Below, piece by piece: positions 1-5,540 of a DNA stretch of 5,540 nucleotides. This DNA comes from an uncultured Clostridia bacterium. GTDB lineage: Bacteria > Bacillota > Clostridia > Saccharofermentanales > Saccharofermentanaceae. Made by a program: the position numbers and the translations under genes. The stretch's first letter is position 1; every line of letters begins with the position of its first letter. The stretch spans positions 1 through 5,540 of the forward strand of contig CAMJGB010000130.1 of the NCBI GenBank assembly GCA_946405115.1, in the 5' to 3' direction. Below the pieces are notes generated by a model. It did not search any database. It saw only the letters and a program-made list of their open reading frames with translations, and was not told where the DNA came from.

Positions 1-889
1 TAGCTGCCGTTGTCCACAGTTCGTGACGTCTCTTGTCCCACTTCCAGAAGCTTGCTCTGTCAGCGCCGATGATGGTCTTTCCAAGCTCCGTAAGATAACC
101 GAAAATGAGATTGTGATCGTTATCATTGTTGGTGCATGTGTTCTTATAAAGCTTGTCTGTGATGTCGTAGATCATCTCAGGAGTGATAGCTGACTCACCG
201 CCGTAAAGAGGTGCAAGCTGTGCCTTGGTTCCTTCGATCTTTGCACTTATGGCAGGTTCATCATCAAGGTGCATTAGGTACACTTCAACGCCTCTTTCTG
301 TCTGCTCTTTGATGAACGGGAGCATGTCCTCGACATTCATGTGGACGGTGCTGTCATAAGTTGCGATCTCCATATAGAGAATCGTGTCATCCGTGATGTA
401 GGGAAGGAAGGGCTCGATTGTCCTGCTGTCACCTGTGTAGACAACATTTCTTCCGTCGACTTCGAGGTTATAGCCGAAGCATCTTCCTGCAAGCTGATCA
501 GAATGAACCGTAGGTATTGCAGCCTTGAAGAAAGCCTCCTTGTAATCTGAAGCAACGACGAGCTTATACCAGTCGTCCGCACATCCGTCGAGTCTGAACA
601 AAGACCAGTGGATGTCTTCCTTAACTTCCTCGGAAGGTACAACAACCGTAACGGGAATCTTCTTTACGAAATACATGTAATCGATGAGCATCGCAATTCC
701 GCTTATGTGATCTGCATGTGTATGCGTAACAAGGATGTCGATGCCGGAGATTCCTGTAAGCGCCATCTTCTTTACTCTGTTAAATCCGGACATTGAGCAG
801 TCGATGAGGACCATCTTATCTCCGTCCATGAAGATTGCACTGTTGTTTACGTCAGCAAAGGCTGAACCTCTTCCGAGAAACTGGATCAT
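1..889 (-). CDS. MBL-fold metallohydrolase with C-terminal GAF domain, partial (C-terminus off window)
   Basis: The reading frame is open from an ATG at 889 to the left edge: 296 full codons with no stop. Residues 1 to about 220 form a metallo-beta-lactamase fold of the RNase Z-like type, opening with MIQFLGRGSAF. All expected metal ligands are visible: THTHADH gives H56, H58, D60 and H61; H129 lies in TVHSD; D154 in YTGDSR; H207 in YLMHLDDE. It should therefore be an active two-metal hydrolase, with phosphodiester-type bonds the likeliest substrate. From about residue 258 the sequence looks like the start of a GAF domain (IIGADRASFWKWDKRRHELW), a small-molecule or cyclic-nucleotide binding module. 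The rest, perhaps an HD-GYP or other output domain, is outside the window. No signal peptide or membrane segment is seen, so it is probably cytoplasmic. The start is one base past the cyclase stop (TAACATG) behind a strong AAAGGAG, implying translational coupling. The fold is certain, GAF likely, the substrate unknown. Confidence 0.88.
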   Translation of the reverse strand, partial: MIQFLGRGSAFADVNNSAIFMDGDKMVLIDCSMSGFNRVKKMALTGISGIDILVTHTHADHISGIAMLIDYMYFVKKIPVTVVVPSEEVKEDIHWSLFRLDGCADDWYKLVVASDYKEAFFKAAIPTVHSDQLAGRCFGYNLEVDGRNVVYTGDSRTIEPFLPYITDDTILYMEIATYDSTVHMNVEDMLPFIKEQTERGVEVYLMHLDDEPAISAKIEGTKAQLAPLYGGESAITPEMIYDITDKLYKNTCTNNDNDHNLIFGYLTELGKTIIGADRASFWKWDKRRHELWTTAA

Positions 890-890
890 G

Positions 891-2738
891 TTAATTCTCC
901 TTTGATGTTTTATCTTCCTTGAGTTCGTCGAGGCTCTCAAGAATGAGTACCTCGAATCCTTCTGCTTTACCCTTGAGTTTTACGGTGCTTCCAAGTGACT
1001 TGGTCTTCGCAAGATCGCCGAGCTCGTCTGCTACCACGCGGCTGATGTAAACCGTGCTTCCGGGAGCGTTAGCCTCGAGTCTTGCCGATGTGTTTACAGT
1101 GTCGCCGATAGCCGTGTAGTCCATGCGGCGCTCGGAACCGATGTTACCTACGACGGCGGGACCGTAGTGTACGCCGACACCGACCTTGAATTCTTCGCCG
1201 ATCTCTTCCTTAAGCTTTGCCGAGATCTCTTCGGCACCATGAACGATATCAAGCGCAGCACGGCATGCATGGTAGATGGAGTTCTCCTGAGGGAGGGGTG
1301 CTCCCCAGAAGGCCATCGTAGCATCGCCTACGAACTTGTCGAGGGTGCCGTTGTTCTTTTCGATGCAGGAGGAAGTCATGGTGAGTATCTTGTTAAGAAT
1401 GTAGACGACCTTCTCAGGATCAAGTCGCTCTGACATCGTGGTGAAGCCTCGAACATCAACGAAAAGCACGGCGATGTCACAAAGCTTGCCGCCGAGGGAG
1501 AGGCTGTCCGTGCCCTCCTTGAGGATCTCCTTAACAACTGAAGGTGCTACGTAACGCTCGAAGGTGTTGTATACCTTCTGTCTTGCTGCAGCGGCCTTCG
1601 CGTAGTGTATCGCTACCGTGATGATATATAGCGCGAAAAGCCCTACCGGCAACCACAGAGGATGCACCACGGTTCCCGAATTATAGATAAGGTACGACAC
1701 GATAAGCGAAAGTGCCGTAAGCAATACGAATACTATGGCTCCCCTTGATACTTTGCTTTCGAGGAAGAACATCATAGAAACTGCGCAGATTATAAAGAGC
1801 ACTATAAGCTGAGGTACGTTGGAAAGCTCAGACTTGAAGTTACGGTCGATAAGGCTCTGGATAACGTTAGCCTGGAATTCGACACCGTACATCTGCTTTG
1901 CTCTGTCGATAGGTGTGAAATAAGCGTCCTGAAGGGCAGAAGCATAAGGTCCGATGAGTACGATCTTACCTGCGAAGTAGTCTGCAGGGATCTCACCGTT
2001 GATAAGCTCTGCAAGATTTACGCCGTCGTAGAAGCCTCCGGGTGAGGAGGAGAAAGGTACATAGAAATGTCCTCTCGCATTAGTAGCGGGATATTCAATC
2101 TGCTCTCCTAAGCTTTCAAGATAGAGCTGTGCCGTCATGGCAGCCATTGAATAAATACGCTCGGGTTCACCGTTCTCATCTCGGGGCTCAACATAGAGCA
2201 CAGCGTGACGCATGATTCCGTCAGTATCCTCCATGGCGTTGATGTGTCCCTGAGTAGTGACATCTCTTAATGCATCGTACGGTTCTTCATAACCTAATAT
2301 CGCATATGTGTCCGTGATGATGCCTTCTTCAGAGAAGACTGTAGATGAACCGAACTGGGCTACTGTAGCCGTTACTACATTGCCGAGTTCCTCTGCTGCC
2401 GCAGCAAGTCTTGCATCAGCTTCAGGGTTCGATGACGTGCTTGAGTAAAGTGTATCGATTGCAACTACCGCAGGACGCTTGTCAGGATCTGAAGCAAGCA
2501 TCTCCAAAGCCGATGCCATGACGCTTCTGTCCCAGGTGTTATAGGGACCGATCCTGGTGAGTGTATCCTCGTCAATACCGATGACGAGGATGTCACCTGA
2601 AGTTACTTGTGCATGTTGATACAGAAGGTCCTGAGTCCACTTGTCGGCAGTCTGAAGCATACCGTTGCCGCAGATCGCTGTAACCAGCGTTGCACCGAGA
2701 AGTGAATAGACAAGATGTTTCTTTATATCTGCTCTCAT
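891..2738 (-). CDS. CHASE2-domain transmembrane class III adenylate cyclase
   Basis: The 615-residue product is predicted to make cAMP from ATP. A first membrane segment (about 8-28) is followed by an extracellular CHASE2 sensor (about 30-300), recognised by DILVIGIDEDTL near its start and GKIVLIGPYA plus YGVEFQANVIQSL near its end. Three membrane segments follow at about 309-327, 333-353 and 362-380. After a linker with FERYVAPSVV (393-402) comes the cyclase domain at about 418-598. Catalytic residues are complete: metal-binding D428 (FVDVRGFT) and D472 (FVGDATMAFWGAP), substrate lysine K468, T542 in DYTAIGD at the second specificity position, and N549 and R553 in VNTSARLE. Lys plus Thr is the pattern of class IIIb adenylate cyclases; guanylate cyclases have other residues there. 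Length and order are normal for CHASE2 cyclases. It is the middle gene of the FecR-cyclase-MBL operon, 24 bases after fecR-like and 1 base before the MBL gene. The signal sensed by CHASE2 is unknown. Confidence 0.95.
   Translation of the reverse strand: MRADIKKHLVYSLLGATLVTAICGNGMLQTADKWTQDLLYQHAQVTSGDILVIGIDEDTLTRIGPYNTWDRSVMASALEMLASDPDKRPAVVAIDTLYSSTSSNPEADARLAAAAEELGNVVTATVAQFGSSTVFSEEGIITDTYAILGYEEPYDALRDVTTQGHINAMEDTDGIMRHAVLYVEPRDENGEPERIYSMAAMTAQLYLESLGEQIEYPATNARGHFYVPFSSSPGGFYDGVNLAELINGEIPADYFAGKIVLIGPYASALQDAYFTPIDRAKQMYGVEFQANVIQSLIDRNFKSELSNVPQLIVLFIICAVSMMFFLESKVSRGAIVFVLLTALSLIVSYLIYNSGTVVHPLWLPVGLFALYIITVAIHYAKAAAARQKVYNTFERYVAPSVVKEILKEGTDSLSLGGKLCDIAVLFVDVRGFTTMSERLDPEKVVYILNKILTMTSSCIEKNNGTLDKFVGDATMAFWGAPLPQENSIYHACRAALDIVHGAEEISAKLKEEIGEEFKVGVGVHYGPAVVGNIGSERRMDYTAIGDTVNTSARLEANAPGSTVYISRVVADELGDLAKTKSLGSTVKLKGKAEGFEVLILESLDELKEDKTSKEN
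897..903 (-). promoter_or_regulatory. Strong ribosome binding site of the MBL-GAF gene, inside the cyclase gene
   Basis: AAAGGAG lies seven bases upstream of the ATG at 889 and is formed by the last Lys-Glu codons of the cyclase gene. Strong match, ideal spacing and a one-base gap between stop and start fix the MBL start and indicate co-translation with the cyclase. Confidence 0.8.
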
Positions 2739-2743
2739 TGAGT

Positions 2744-2748
2744 ACCTG
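2744..2748 (-). promoter_or_regulatory. Weak ribosome binding site of the cyclase gene
   Basis: Ahead of the ATG at 2738 the minus strand reads CAGGTACTCAATG. AGG lies six bases from the start, good spacing but only a partial Shine-Dalgarno match. The site sits in the 24-base gap after the FecR-gene stop, so cyclase output may be lower than that of its neighbours and may depend on ribosomes leaving the upstream gene. The MRADIKK opening before a membrane segment supports this start. Confidence 0.5.
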
Positions 2749-2762
2749 TTTGGCTGTTAGTC

Positions 2763-4013
2763 TTAAGGATCGGGCTCCACCACAGGAGAAGGTTCTCCTG
2801 GATCAGGAGTAGGCTCATCCGGATCAGGAGTAGGTTCATCTGGATCAGGAGTAGGCTCATCTGGATCAGGAGTAGGCTCATCTGGCTCAGTTGAGGGATT
2901 CGTAGGCTCGACTGAGGGCGTAGGCCTTGTTGTAGGTGTAGGTGCCGTTGTAGGTGTAGGAGTAGCCGTAGGGTTGCTTGAACCGCCGCTTGATCCATCG
3001 CCGCTAGGTGCACTTGTAGGTGTAGGTGTAGGTGTTGATGTAGCCGTAGGCCTTGGTGTGGAAGTAGGCGTAGATGTAGCTGCCGGAGCTTCCGTAGGCG
3101 TTGCCGTCGCGACATTGCCGCCTTCTGCGGGCGCTGTCGTAGGAGTAGCTGTAGCGGTAGCTTCAGCCTCTGTTTCAGAAGGTGCCTCAGTAGGAGTATG
3201 TGTATTCTCTTCCTCTTCAGTCTCTTCTGTCTCATCAGTTACTTCAACGGAATAGCCACCGAGTTCAAGGATGAGATCTTCGTTCCAGCCTGTTGCTGCA
3301 CATACTGTGGCTCTTAATGTATCGCTCTGTCCGAGACGGTCGAGGATGAACTGGTTCAAATCCTCTTCTGTGATCTCGTTCAATACAAAGTCAACGCTTC
3401 CGATAGTTCTGTCATTGAACAGATAAACTCTGATCTGCTGACCGGGACCTACATCGAGCTGCTTTGTCTCGCCTGTATTGGGATTCTTACCTGTGATGTG
3501 TACATGACCTGATGTAAGTGTGAGAGTAGCGATTCCGTCGCTGTCTACGGTTACATAACCTGATGTACCTCTGATGCCGACTGTCATTGTGGCAGTTCTT
3601 ATCTCGAAAGACTCATCATCAGTAAGAGGTTGGTTAACGTCGAAGAAAACGCCTCCTGATGTGAGATTCAATTCCATCTGATTGTTGTTCTTGGTGAATT
3701 CAGCTCTGCTGTTCTCATCCAAAGTAACGATCTTGTGATCGTCGAATGCGATGGATGCAAGACTTGCGGGACCTGTGCTTAATGCATCGCCGCTTGAGAA
3801 TCTAATGTTATCAACGATAGTTCTCTGTTCGCCGCTTGCGTCCTGAAGGGTAACTGTTCCTTCAATTCTGAGAAGTCTCATTGTTGTTGCCGTTAATCCG
3901 CTGTTCATTACGATTATCAGAACGATAACGCCGATGATAACAACAGCCGGAATAGCGATCGAGAGAATCTTCCAAAGTGTTGACAGTGAAGTCCATTTCT
4001 TGATCAAATTCAT
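2763..4013 (-). CDS. Membrane-anchored FecR-domain protein with Thr/Pro-rich repeat tail
   Basis: This encodes 416 residues. A short basic N-terminus (MNLIKKW) precedes a strongly hydrophobic segment at about 15-37, best read as a signal anchor with the N-terminus inside. A FecR domain lies at about 47-175: RIEGTVTLQDASG, then a GDALSTGPAS turn, SIAFDDHKIVTLDENS, LTSGGVFFDV and the hallmark TMTVGIRGTSGYV. A small segment (about 210-260) with an EEDLNQFILDRLG helix follows. From about 260 the tail is acidic, then Thr/Pro/Ala-rich, and ends in four DEPTPDP repeats (378-405). No LPXTG sorting signal or second membrane segment is seen, so the tail probably extends into or through the wall. FecR proper regulates an ECF sigma factor in iron uptake, but no sigma factor or TonB receptor is nearby, so that role should not be assumed. 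FecR-like genes are known next to CHASE2 cyclases in other bacteria, and a role as extracellular partner of the downstream cyclase fits. The ATG at 4013 follows GAGG at a long 12-base spacing. Confidence 0.9.
   Translation of the reverse strand: MNLIKKWTSLSTLWKILSIAIPAVVIIGVIVLIIVMNSGLTATTMRLLRIEGTVTLQDASGEQRTIVDNIRFSSGDALSTGPASLASIAFDDHKIVTLDENSRAEFTKNNNQMELNLTSGGVFFDVNQPLTDDESFEIRTATMTVGIRGTSGYVTVDSDGIATLTLTSGHVHITGKNPNTGETKQLDVGPGQQIRVYLFNDRTIGSVDFVLNEITEEDLNQFILDRLGQSDTLRATVCAATGWNEDLILELGGYSVEVTDETEETEEEENTHTPTEAPSETEAEATATATPTTAPAEGGNVATATPTEAPAATSTPTSTPRPTATSTPTPTPTSAPSGDGSSGGSSNPTATPTPTTAPTPTTRPTPSVEPTNPSTEPDEPTPDPDEPTPDPDEPTPDPDEPTPDPGEPSPVVEPDP
2800..2883 (-). repeat. Four tandem 21-bp units encoding DEPTPDP
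   Basis: Four head-to-tail 21-base copies, on the plus strand GGATCAGGAGTAGGCTCATC plus C or T, differ at only two positions (one C/T inside the unit, one at its last base). Being a multiple of three they keep frame and encode four seven-residue repeats near the C-terminus of the FecR-domain protein. The near identity points to recent expansion by slippage or unequal recombination. Flanking diverged units (GEPSPVV on one side, STEP on the other) look like older copies. Confidence 0.9.
2883..3203 (-). repeat. Low-complexity Thr/Pro/Ala-coding tract
   Basis: This part of the FecR-domain gene encodes residues about 271-377, almost only Thr, Pro, Ala, Ser and Glu, with TPTP, TATP and TEAP runs and a Gly/Ser hinge (GDGSSGGSSN) in the middle. 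On the plus strand it appears as repeated GTAGGTGTAGGTGT and GTAGCCGTAGG words. Such tracts are flexible extracellular linkers and possible O-glycosylation sites. They also create spurious open frames on the other frames and strand. Confidence 0.8.
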
Positions 4014-4016
4014 ACT

Positions 4017-4030
4017 GCTCTCTTACCTCA
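4017..4030 (-). promoter_or_regulatory. Ribosome binding site of the FecR-domain gene
   Basis: The minus strand reads TGAGGTAAGAGAG ahead of the ATG at 4013. GAGG (4029-4026) is 12 bases from the start, longer than usual; the purine run AGAGAG closer to the ATG may also contribute. No better in-frame start was found, and the MNLIKKW opening followed by a membrane anchor supports this one. Confidence 0.5.
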
Positions 4031-4052
4031 ATTCTTCATATAACCTTCCAAT

Positions 4053-4077
4053 TGGGGTACCCCATAAAAACACCCCA
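4053..4077. promoter_or_regulatory. Perfect 12-bp palindrome with an extra half-site (possible operator or leader hairpin)
   Basis: TGGGGTACCCCA at 4053-4064 is its own reverse complement. The half-site ACCCCA recurs 13 bases on at 4072-4077, so three copies of one hexamer fall within 25 bases. If the TATAAT at 4089-4084 is real, the array lies just downstream of the start site. It could be an operator acting as a roadblock, or could fold in the RNA, where two UGGGGU copies compete for one ACCCCA. No regulator gene is in the window, so its role is unproved. Confidence 0.4.
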
Positions 4078-4083
4078 CCAATG

Positions 4084-4113
4084 ATTATATCGTGTCGAAG
4101 TAAGAAGTGGTAG
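4084..4113 (-). promoter_or_regulatory. Candidate sigma-A-type promoter for the FecR-cyclase-MBL operon
   Basis: Read on the minus strand, 4089-4084 is a perfect -10 hexamer, TATAAT, in the sequence CGATATAATCAT. The best -35 candidate is CTACCA at 4113-4108 with 18-base spacing, matching TTGACA at only three of six positions. There is no TG extended -10. Transcription would start near 4077 and give a 5' leader of about 64 bases. The position is right for an operon promoter, but the weak -35 suggests either an activator or a chance AT-rich match. A second TATAAT at 4136-4131, in the AT palindrome, has an even poorer -35. Confidence 0.4.
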
Positions 4114-4146
4114 AAACAAATAAAGATTTTATTATAATAAAGCAGC

Positions 4147-5540
4147 TCAGCCGAAGAAGTAGTCTTCAGAGTAGTCGTAAGTGCCGTCGTGTTCGGGGTC
4201 GAAGAGCTCGTAAAGCTCATTCATCTCGTTAGGACGGGGAAGACCTCCCGCTATCTCTTCTTCGAATGTTTCTCCGCCAGCATTAGTTATCTCCATACTG
4301 CAGTCCATGTATCCGTTGTTGCCGTAATCAACACTTAACGGGAACAGGCTAGTGCTTTCAGAAACGTTGTCCGGTAAAGTTCCGCTTACATGGCAGTCAT
4401 AGAAGTCAGTAAGATTCATGGAGTAAGCCATGATGGCGGAATTGTTTCCTTCGATATATGCATCTTCGATGTTAATACCGAAGATTGTAGCCATTGTTAC
4501 ATGACCGAAGAATCCTGCGCTGTTCTGATTGCTGATCGTAAGGCCTGTTATGGTATGGCCGTTGCCTGCGAATATTCCTGCGAAAGCGGTATTACTGTCG
4601 ATTCCTATGGGAGCCCATTCGTATCCTGTAAGATCTATGTCTTCCGTAAGATCTGCCCAGAACATTTCCTGATAATCGTAAACTCTCGGATATGTGTTTA
4701 TGAAGTAGGTGAAAGATGCAAGATCTTCAACGCTGTCTATGATAAAGACGCTCTGGTAAGACATCTCGATGTACTCCAAGTTAACGAGAGGGATGATGTC
4801 GCCGGTATCGCCTGTTGCAGCCCACGGTGTATCTTCGGGATCGATATCGAAGTAATTGTCCGGTGTGATTCCTCCGGGATTGTTAACCGTTCCGAGGAAG
4901 TATGTTCCCGACTGGTCAATGAAAGCACTTGCCGTGCCATCACCGAAGCTTGTATTAATGATCTGCGGTTCATCATATGTGGATTCGCCGAATCTGTATA
5001 TGGAAACGTCATCAGACGAATCGCCGTCATAGAAGAAAGTGAGCTCCGCCTCGGCATCGTCTTCAATGTCGATATAATATACGTCACTTACATACACATT
5101 GACGAGACCGTCGACTGAAGTATCGGGAACATCATAGCCGTAGGGACTGATGCAGCAGACCTCATCAAGCCACTGGTTATCATATGCTTCTACTGTTATG
5201 TATCCTTCATCAAATTCAATGGTGTGCTCTGAACGCTGACCGCGGTCGCTCTCGATGACTTCCTGTCTGGTAAGCATCGCCTGTGCATAAGGAGACCTCA
5301 TGTCCAAGATATAAAGCGCATCAGAAGTAGAAGTTGAGGAATTTTGTGCCATGACCTCACCTTCGACGTAAACTCCGGGCTGAGCATATATGCTTACGAA
5401 GTCACCCATCTCTGTACTAATGACAGGTGCGTACGGTGAATCGGCATAAGTCGGACCACCATTCTTATCATAAGCAAGCTCAGTCAATTCTTCTGCCTCT
5501 GCATCATACAAAAGCCATTCTGTGGGAACGGCAGTCACAT
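4147..5540 (-). CDS. Acidic, probably surface protein with GLUG-like C-terminal region, partial (N-terminus off window)
   Basis: The frame is open from the right edge to a TGA at 4147: 463 codons counted from 5538. The first codon is GTG only because the window cuts there, so the real start and any signal peptide lie upstream. The chain is rich in Asp, Glu, Tyr, Ser and Thr and poor in Lys, typical of exported proteins. Residues about 142-216 look like a beta-sandwich (AELTFFYDGDSSDDVSIYRF, ending IDQSGTYFLG). Residues about 263-360 match the GLUG-type pattern of bacterial surface proteins: SVEDLASF, LTEDIDLTGYEWAPIG, FAGIFAGNGHTITGLTI, then AGFFGHVTMATIFGINIEDAYI. These usually fold as beta-helix-like repeats. 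A vicinal Cys pair lies at 128-129. The C-terminus, ending SEDYFFG, has no sortase signal or membrane anchor. No catalytic motif was recognised; adhesion or carbohydrate contact is a guess. The 133-base gap to the FecR-like gene makes the operon link uncertain. Confidence 0.8.
   Translation of the reverse strand, partial: VTAVPTEWLLYDAEAEELTELAYDKNGGPTYADSPYAPVISTEMGDFVSIYAQPGVYVEGEVMAQNSSTSTSDALYILDMRSPYAQAMLTRQEVIESDRGQRSEHTIEFDEGYITVEAYDNQWLDEVCCISPYGYDVPDTSVDGLVNVYVSDVYYIDIEDDAEAELTFFYDGDSSDDVSIYRFGESTYDEPQIINTSFGDGTASAFIDQSGTYFLGTVNNPGGITPDNYFDIDPEDTPWAATGDTGDIIPLVNLEYIEMSYQSVFIIDSVEDLASFTYFINTYPRVYDYQEMFWADLTEDIDLTGYEWAPIGIDSNTAFAGIFAGNGHTITGLTISNQNSAGFFGHVTMATIFGINIEDAYIEGNNSAIMAYSMNLTDFYDCHVSGTLPDNVSESTSLFPLSVDYGNNGYMDCSMEITNAGGETFEEEIAGGLPRPNEMNELYELFDPEHDGTYDYSEDYFFG

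Larger units (their letters stand above)
4014..4146 (-). other. Intergenic leader region upstream of the FecR-cyclase-MBL operon
   Basis: This is the only sizeable gap in the window. Next to the upstream stop it holds a very AT-rich stretch with a perfect 14-bp palindrome (TTTATTATAATAAA, 4128-4141). Further along are a consensus TATAAT box, a repeated GC-rich TGGGGT element with a palindrome, and the FecR-gene ribosome binding site. No GC-rich hairpin followed by a U run is seen for the upstream gene, so read-through into the operon cannot be excluded. No open frame here looks like a gene. Confidence 0.6.

Noticed and set aside
337..796. Short open frames on both strands across the MBL gene
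   Set aside because: The uninterrupted minus-strand frame from 889 to the edge contains the full set of MBL metal ligands, so the others are shadows.
2800..2883. Tandem repeats considered as a CRISPR array
   Set aside because: The 21-bp units are directly adjacent with no unique spacers, and they code in frame for a protein repeat.
2735..3235. Open frame of 166 codons on the minus strand rich in Leu, Arg, Gln and His
   Set aside because: It is a frame-shifted reading of the Thr/Pro repeat tail of the FecR-domain gene. The composition is a by-product of the repeats, and the overlapping FecR frame has clear domains.
2974..3255. Plus-strand open frame rich in Val and Gly
   Set aside because: Antisense shadow of the same low-complexity tract (GTAGGTGTAGGT words read as Val-Gly-Val). 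No ribosome binding site or family resemblance.
4128..4141. 14-bp AT-only palindrome TTTATTATAATAAA after the upstream stop codon, considered as a terminator
   Set aside because: The stem would be all A-T with no loop and no following U run, too weak for a rho-independent terminator.
4023..4220. 65-codon minus-strand frame spanning the intergenic gap
   Set aside because: It overlaps the end of the GLUG-like gene in another frame, begins inside it without a convincing ribosome binding site, and its Ser/Thr-rich start is an out-of-frame reading of the acidic C-terminus.
4390..5118. 242-codon open frame on the plus strand
   Set aside because: Lies wholly antisense to the GLUG-like protein gene, with unusual Cys/Ile/Val composition and no recognisable domain. 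The minus-strand frame shows clear family motifs.
4147..5538. GTG at 5538 as the true start of the GLUG-like protein
   Set aside because: The frame is open to the edge and there is no room to see a ribosome binding site. The sequence starts mid-domain without a signal peptide, so the gene is cut by the window.

Overview
The window carries four protein-coding genes, all on the minus strand, so it reads from right to left. The style suggests an anaerobic member of the Bacillota, probably class Clostridia from a gut, rumen or similar community. The clues are AGGAGG-type ribosome binding sites, moderate GC, long Thr/Pro/Ala/Glu-rich extracellular linkers, and a surface protein with GLUG-like repeats. 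The assignment rests on style and not on a marker gene.

From the right edge: (1) 5540-4147 is the 3' part of a gene for a large acidic protein, probably exported, with a beta-sandwich-like middle and a C-terminal GLUG-like region. Its N-terminus lies outside the window. (2) 4146-4014 is a 133-base gap with a consensus TATAAT box, a perfect 12-bp palindrome (TGGGGTACCCCA) and the ribosome binding site of the next gene. (3) 4013-2763 encodes a membrane-anchored FecR-domain protein with a long Thr/Pro tail that ends in four copies of a seven-residue repeat. (4) 2738-891 encodes a 615-residue CHASE2-type transmembrane class III adenylate cyclase with all catalytic residues present. (5) 889 to the left edge encodes a metallo-beta-lactamase-fold hydrolase with all metal ligands, followed by the start of a GAF domain. 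Its C-terminal part is outside the window.

Genes 3, 4 and 5 almost certainly form one operon. The gaps are 24 bases and 1 base, and the ribosome binding site of the last gene lies inside the final codons of the cyclase gene. The likely logic is an envelope-to-cytoplasm cyclic nucleotide module. FecR and CHASE2 would sit outside the membrane and sense or transmit a wall or surface signal, the cyclase would make cAMP inside, and the MBL-GAF protein would be a cytoplasmic partner that may bind or hydrolyse a nucleotide. The domain identities are well supported. The joint function is inference. No RNA genes, insertion sequences, CRISPR arrays or clear rho-independent terminators were seen.
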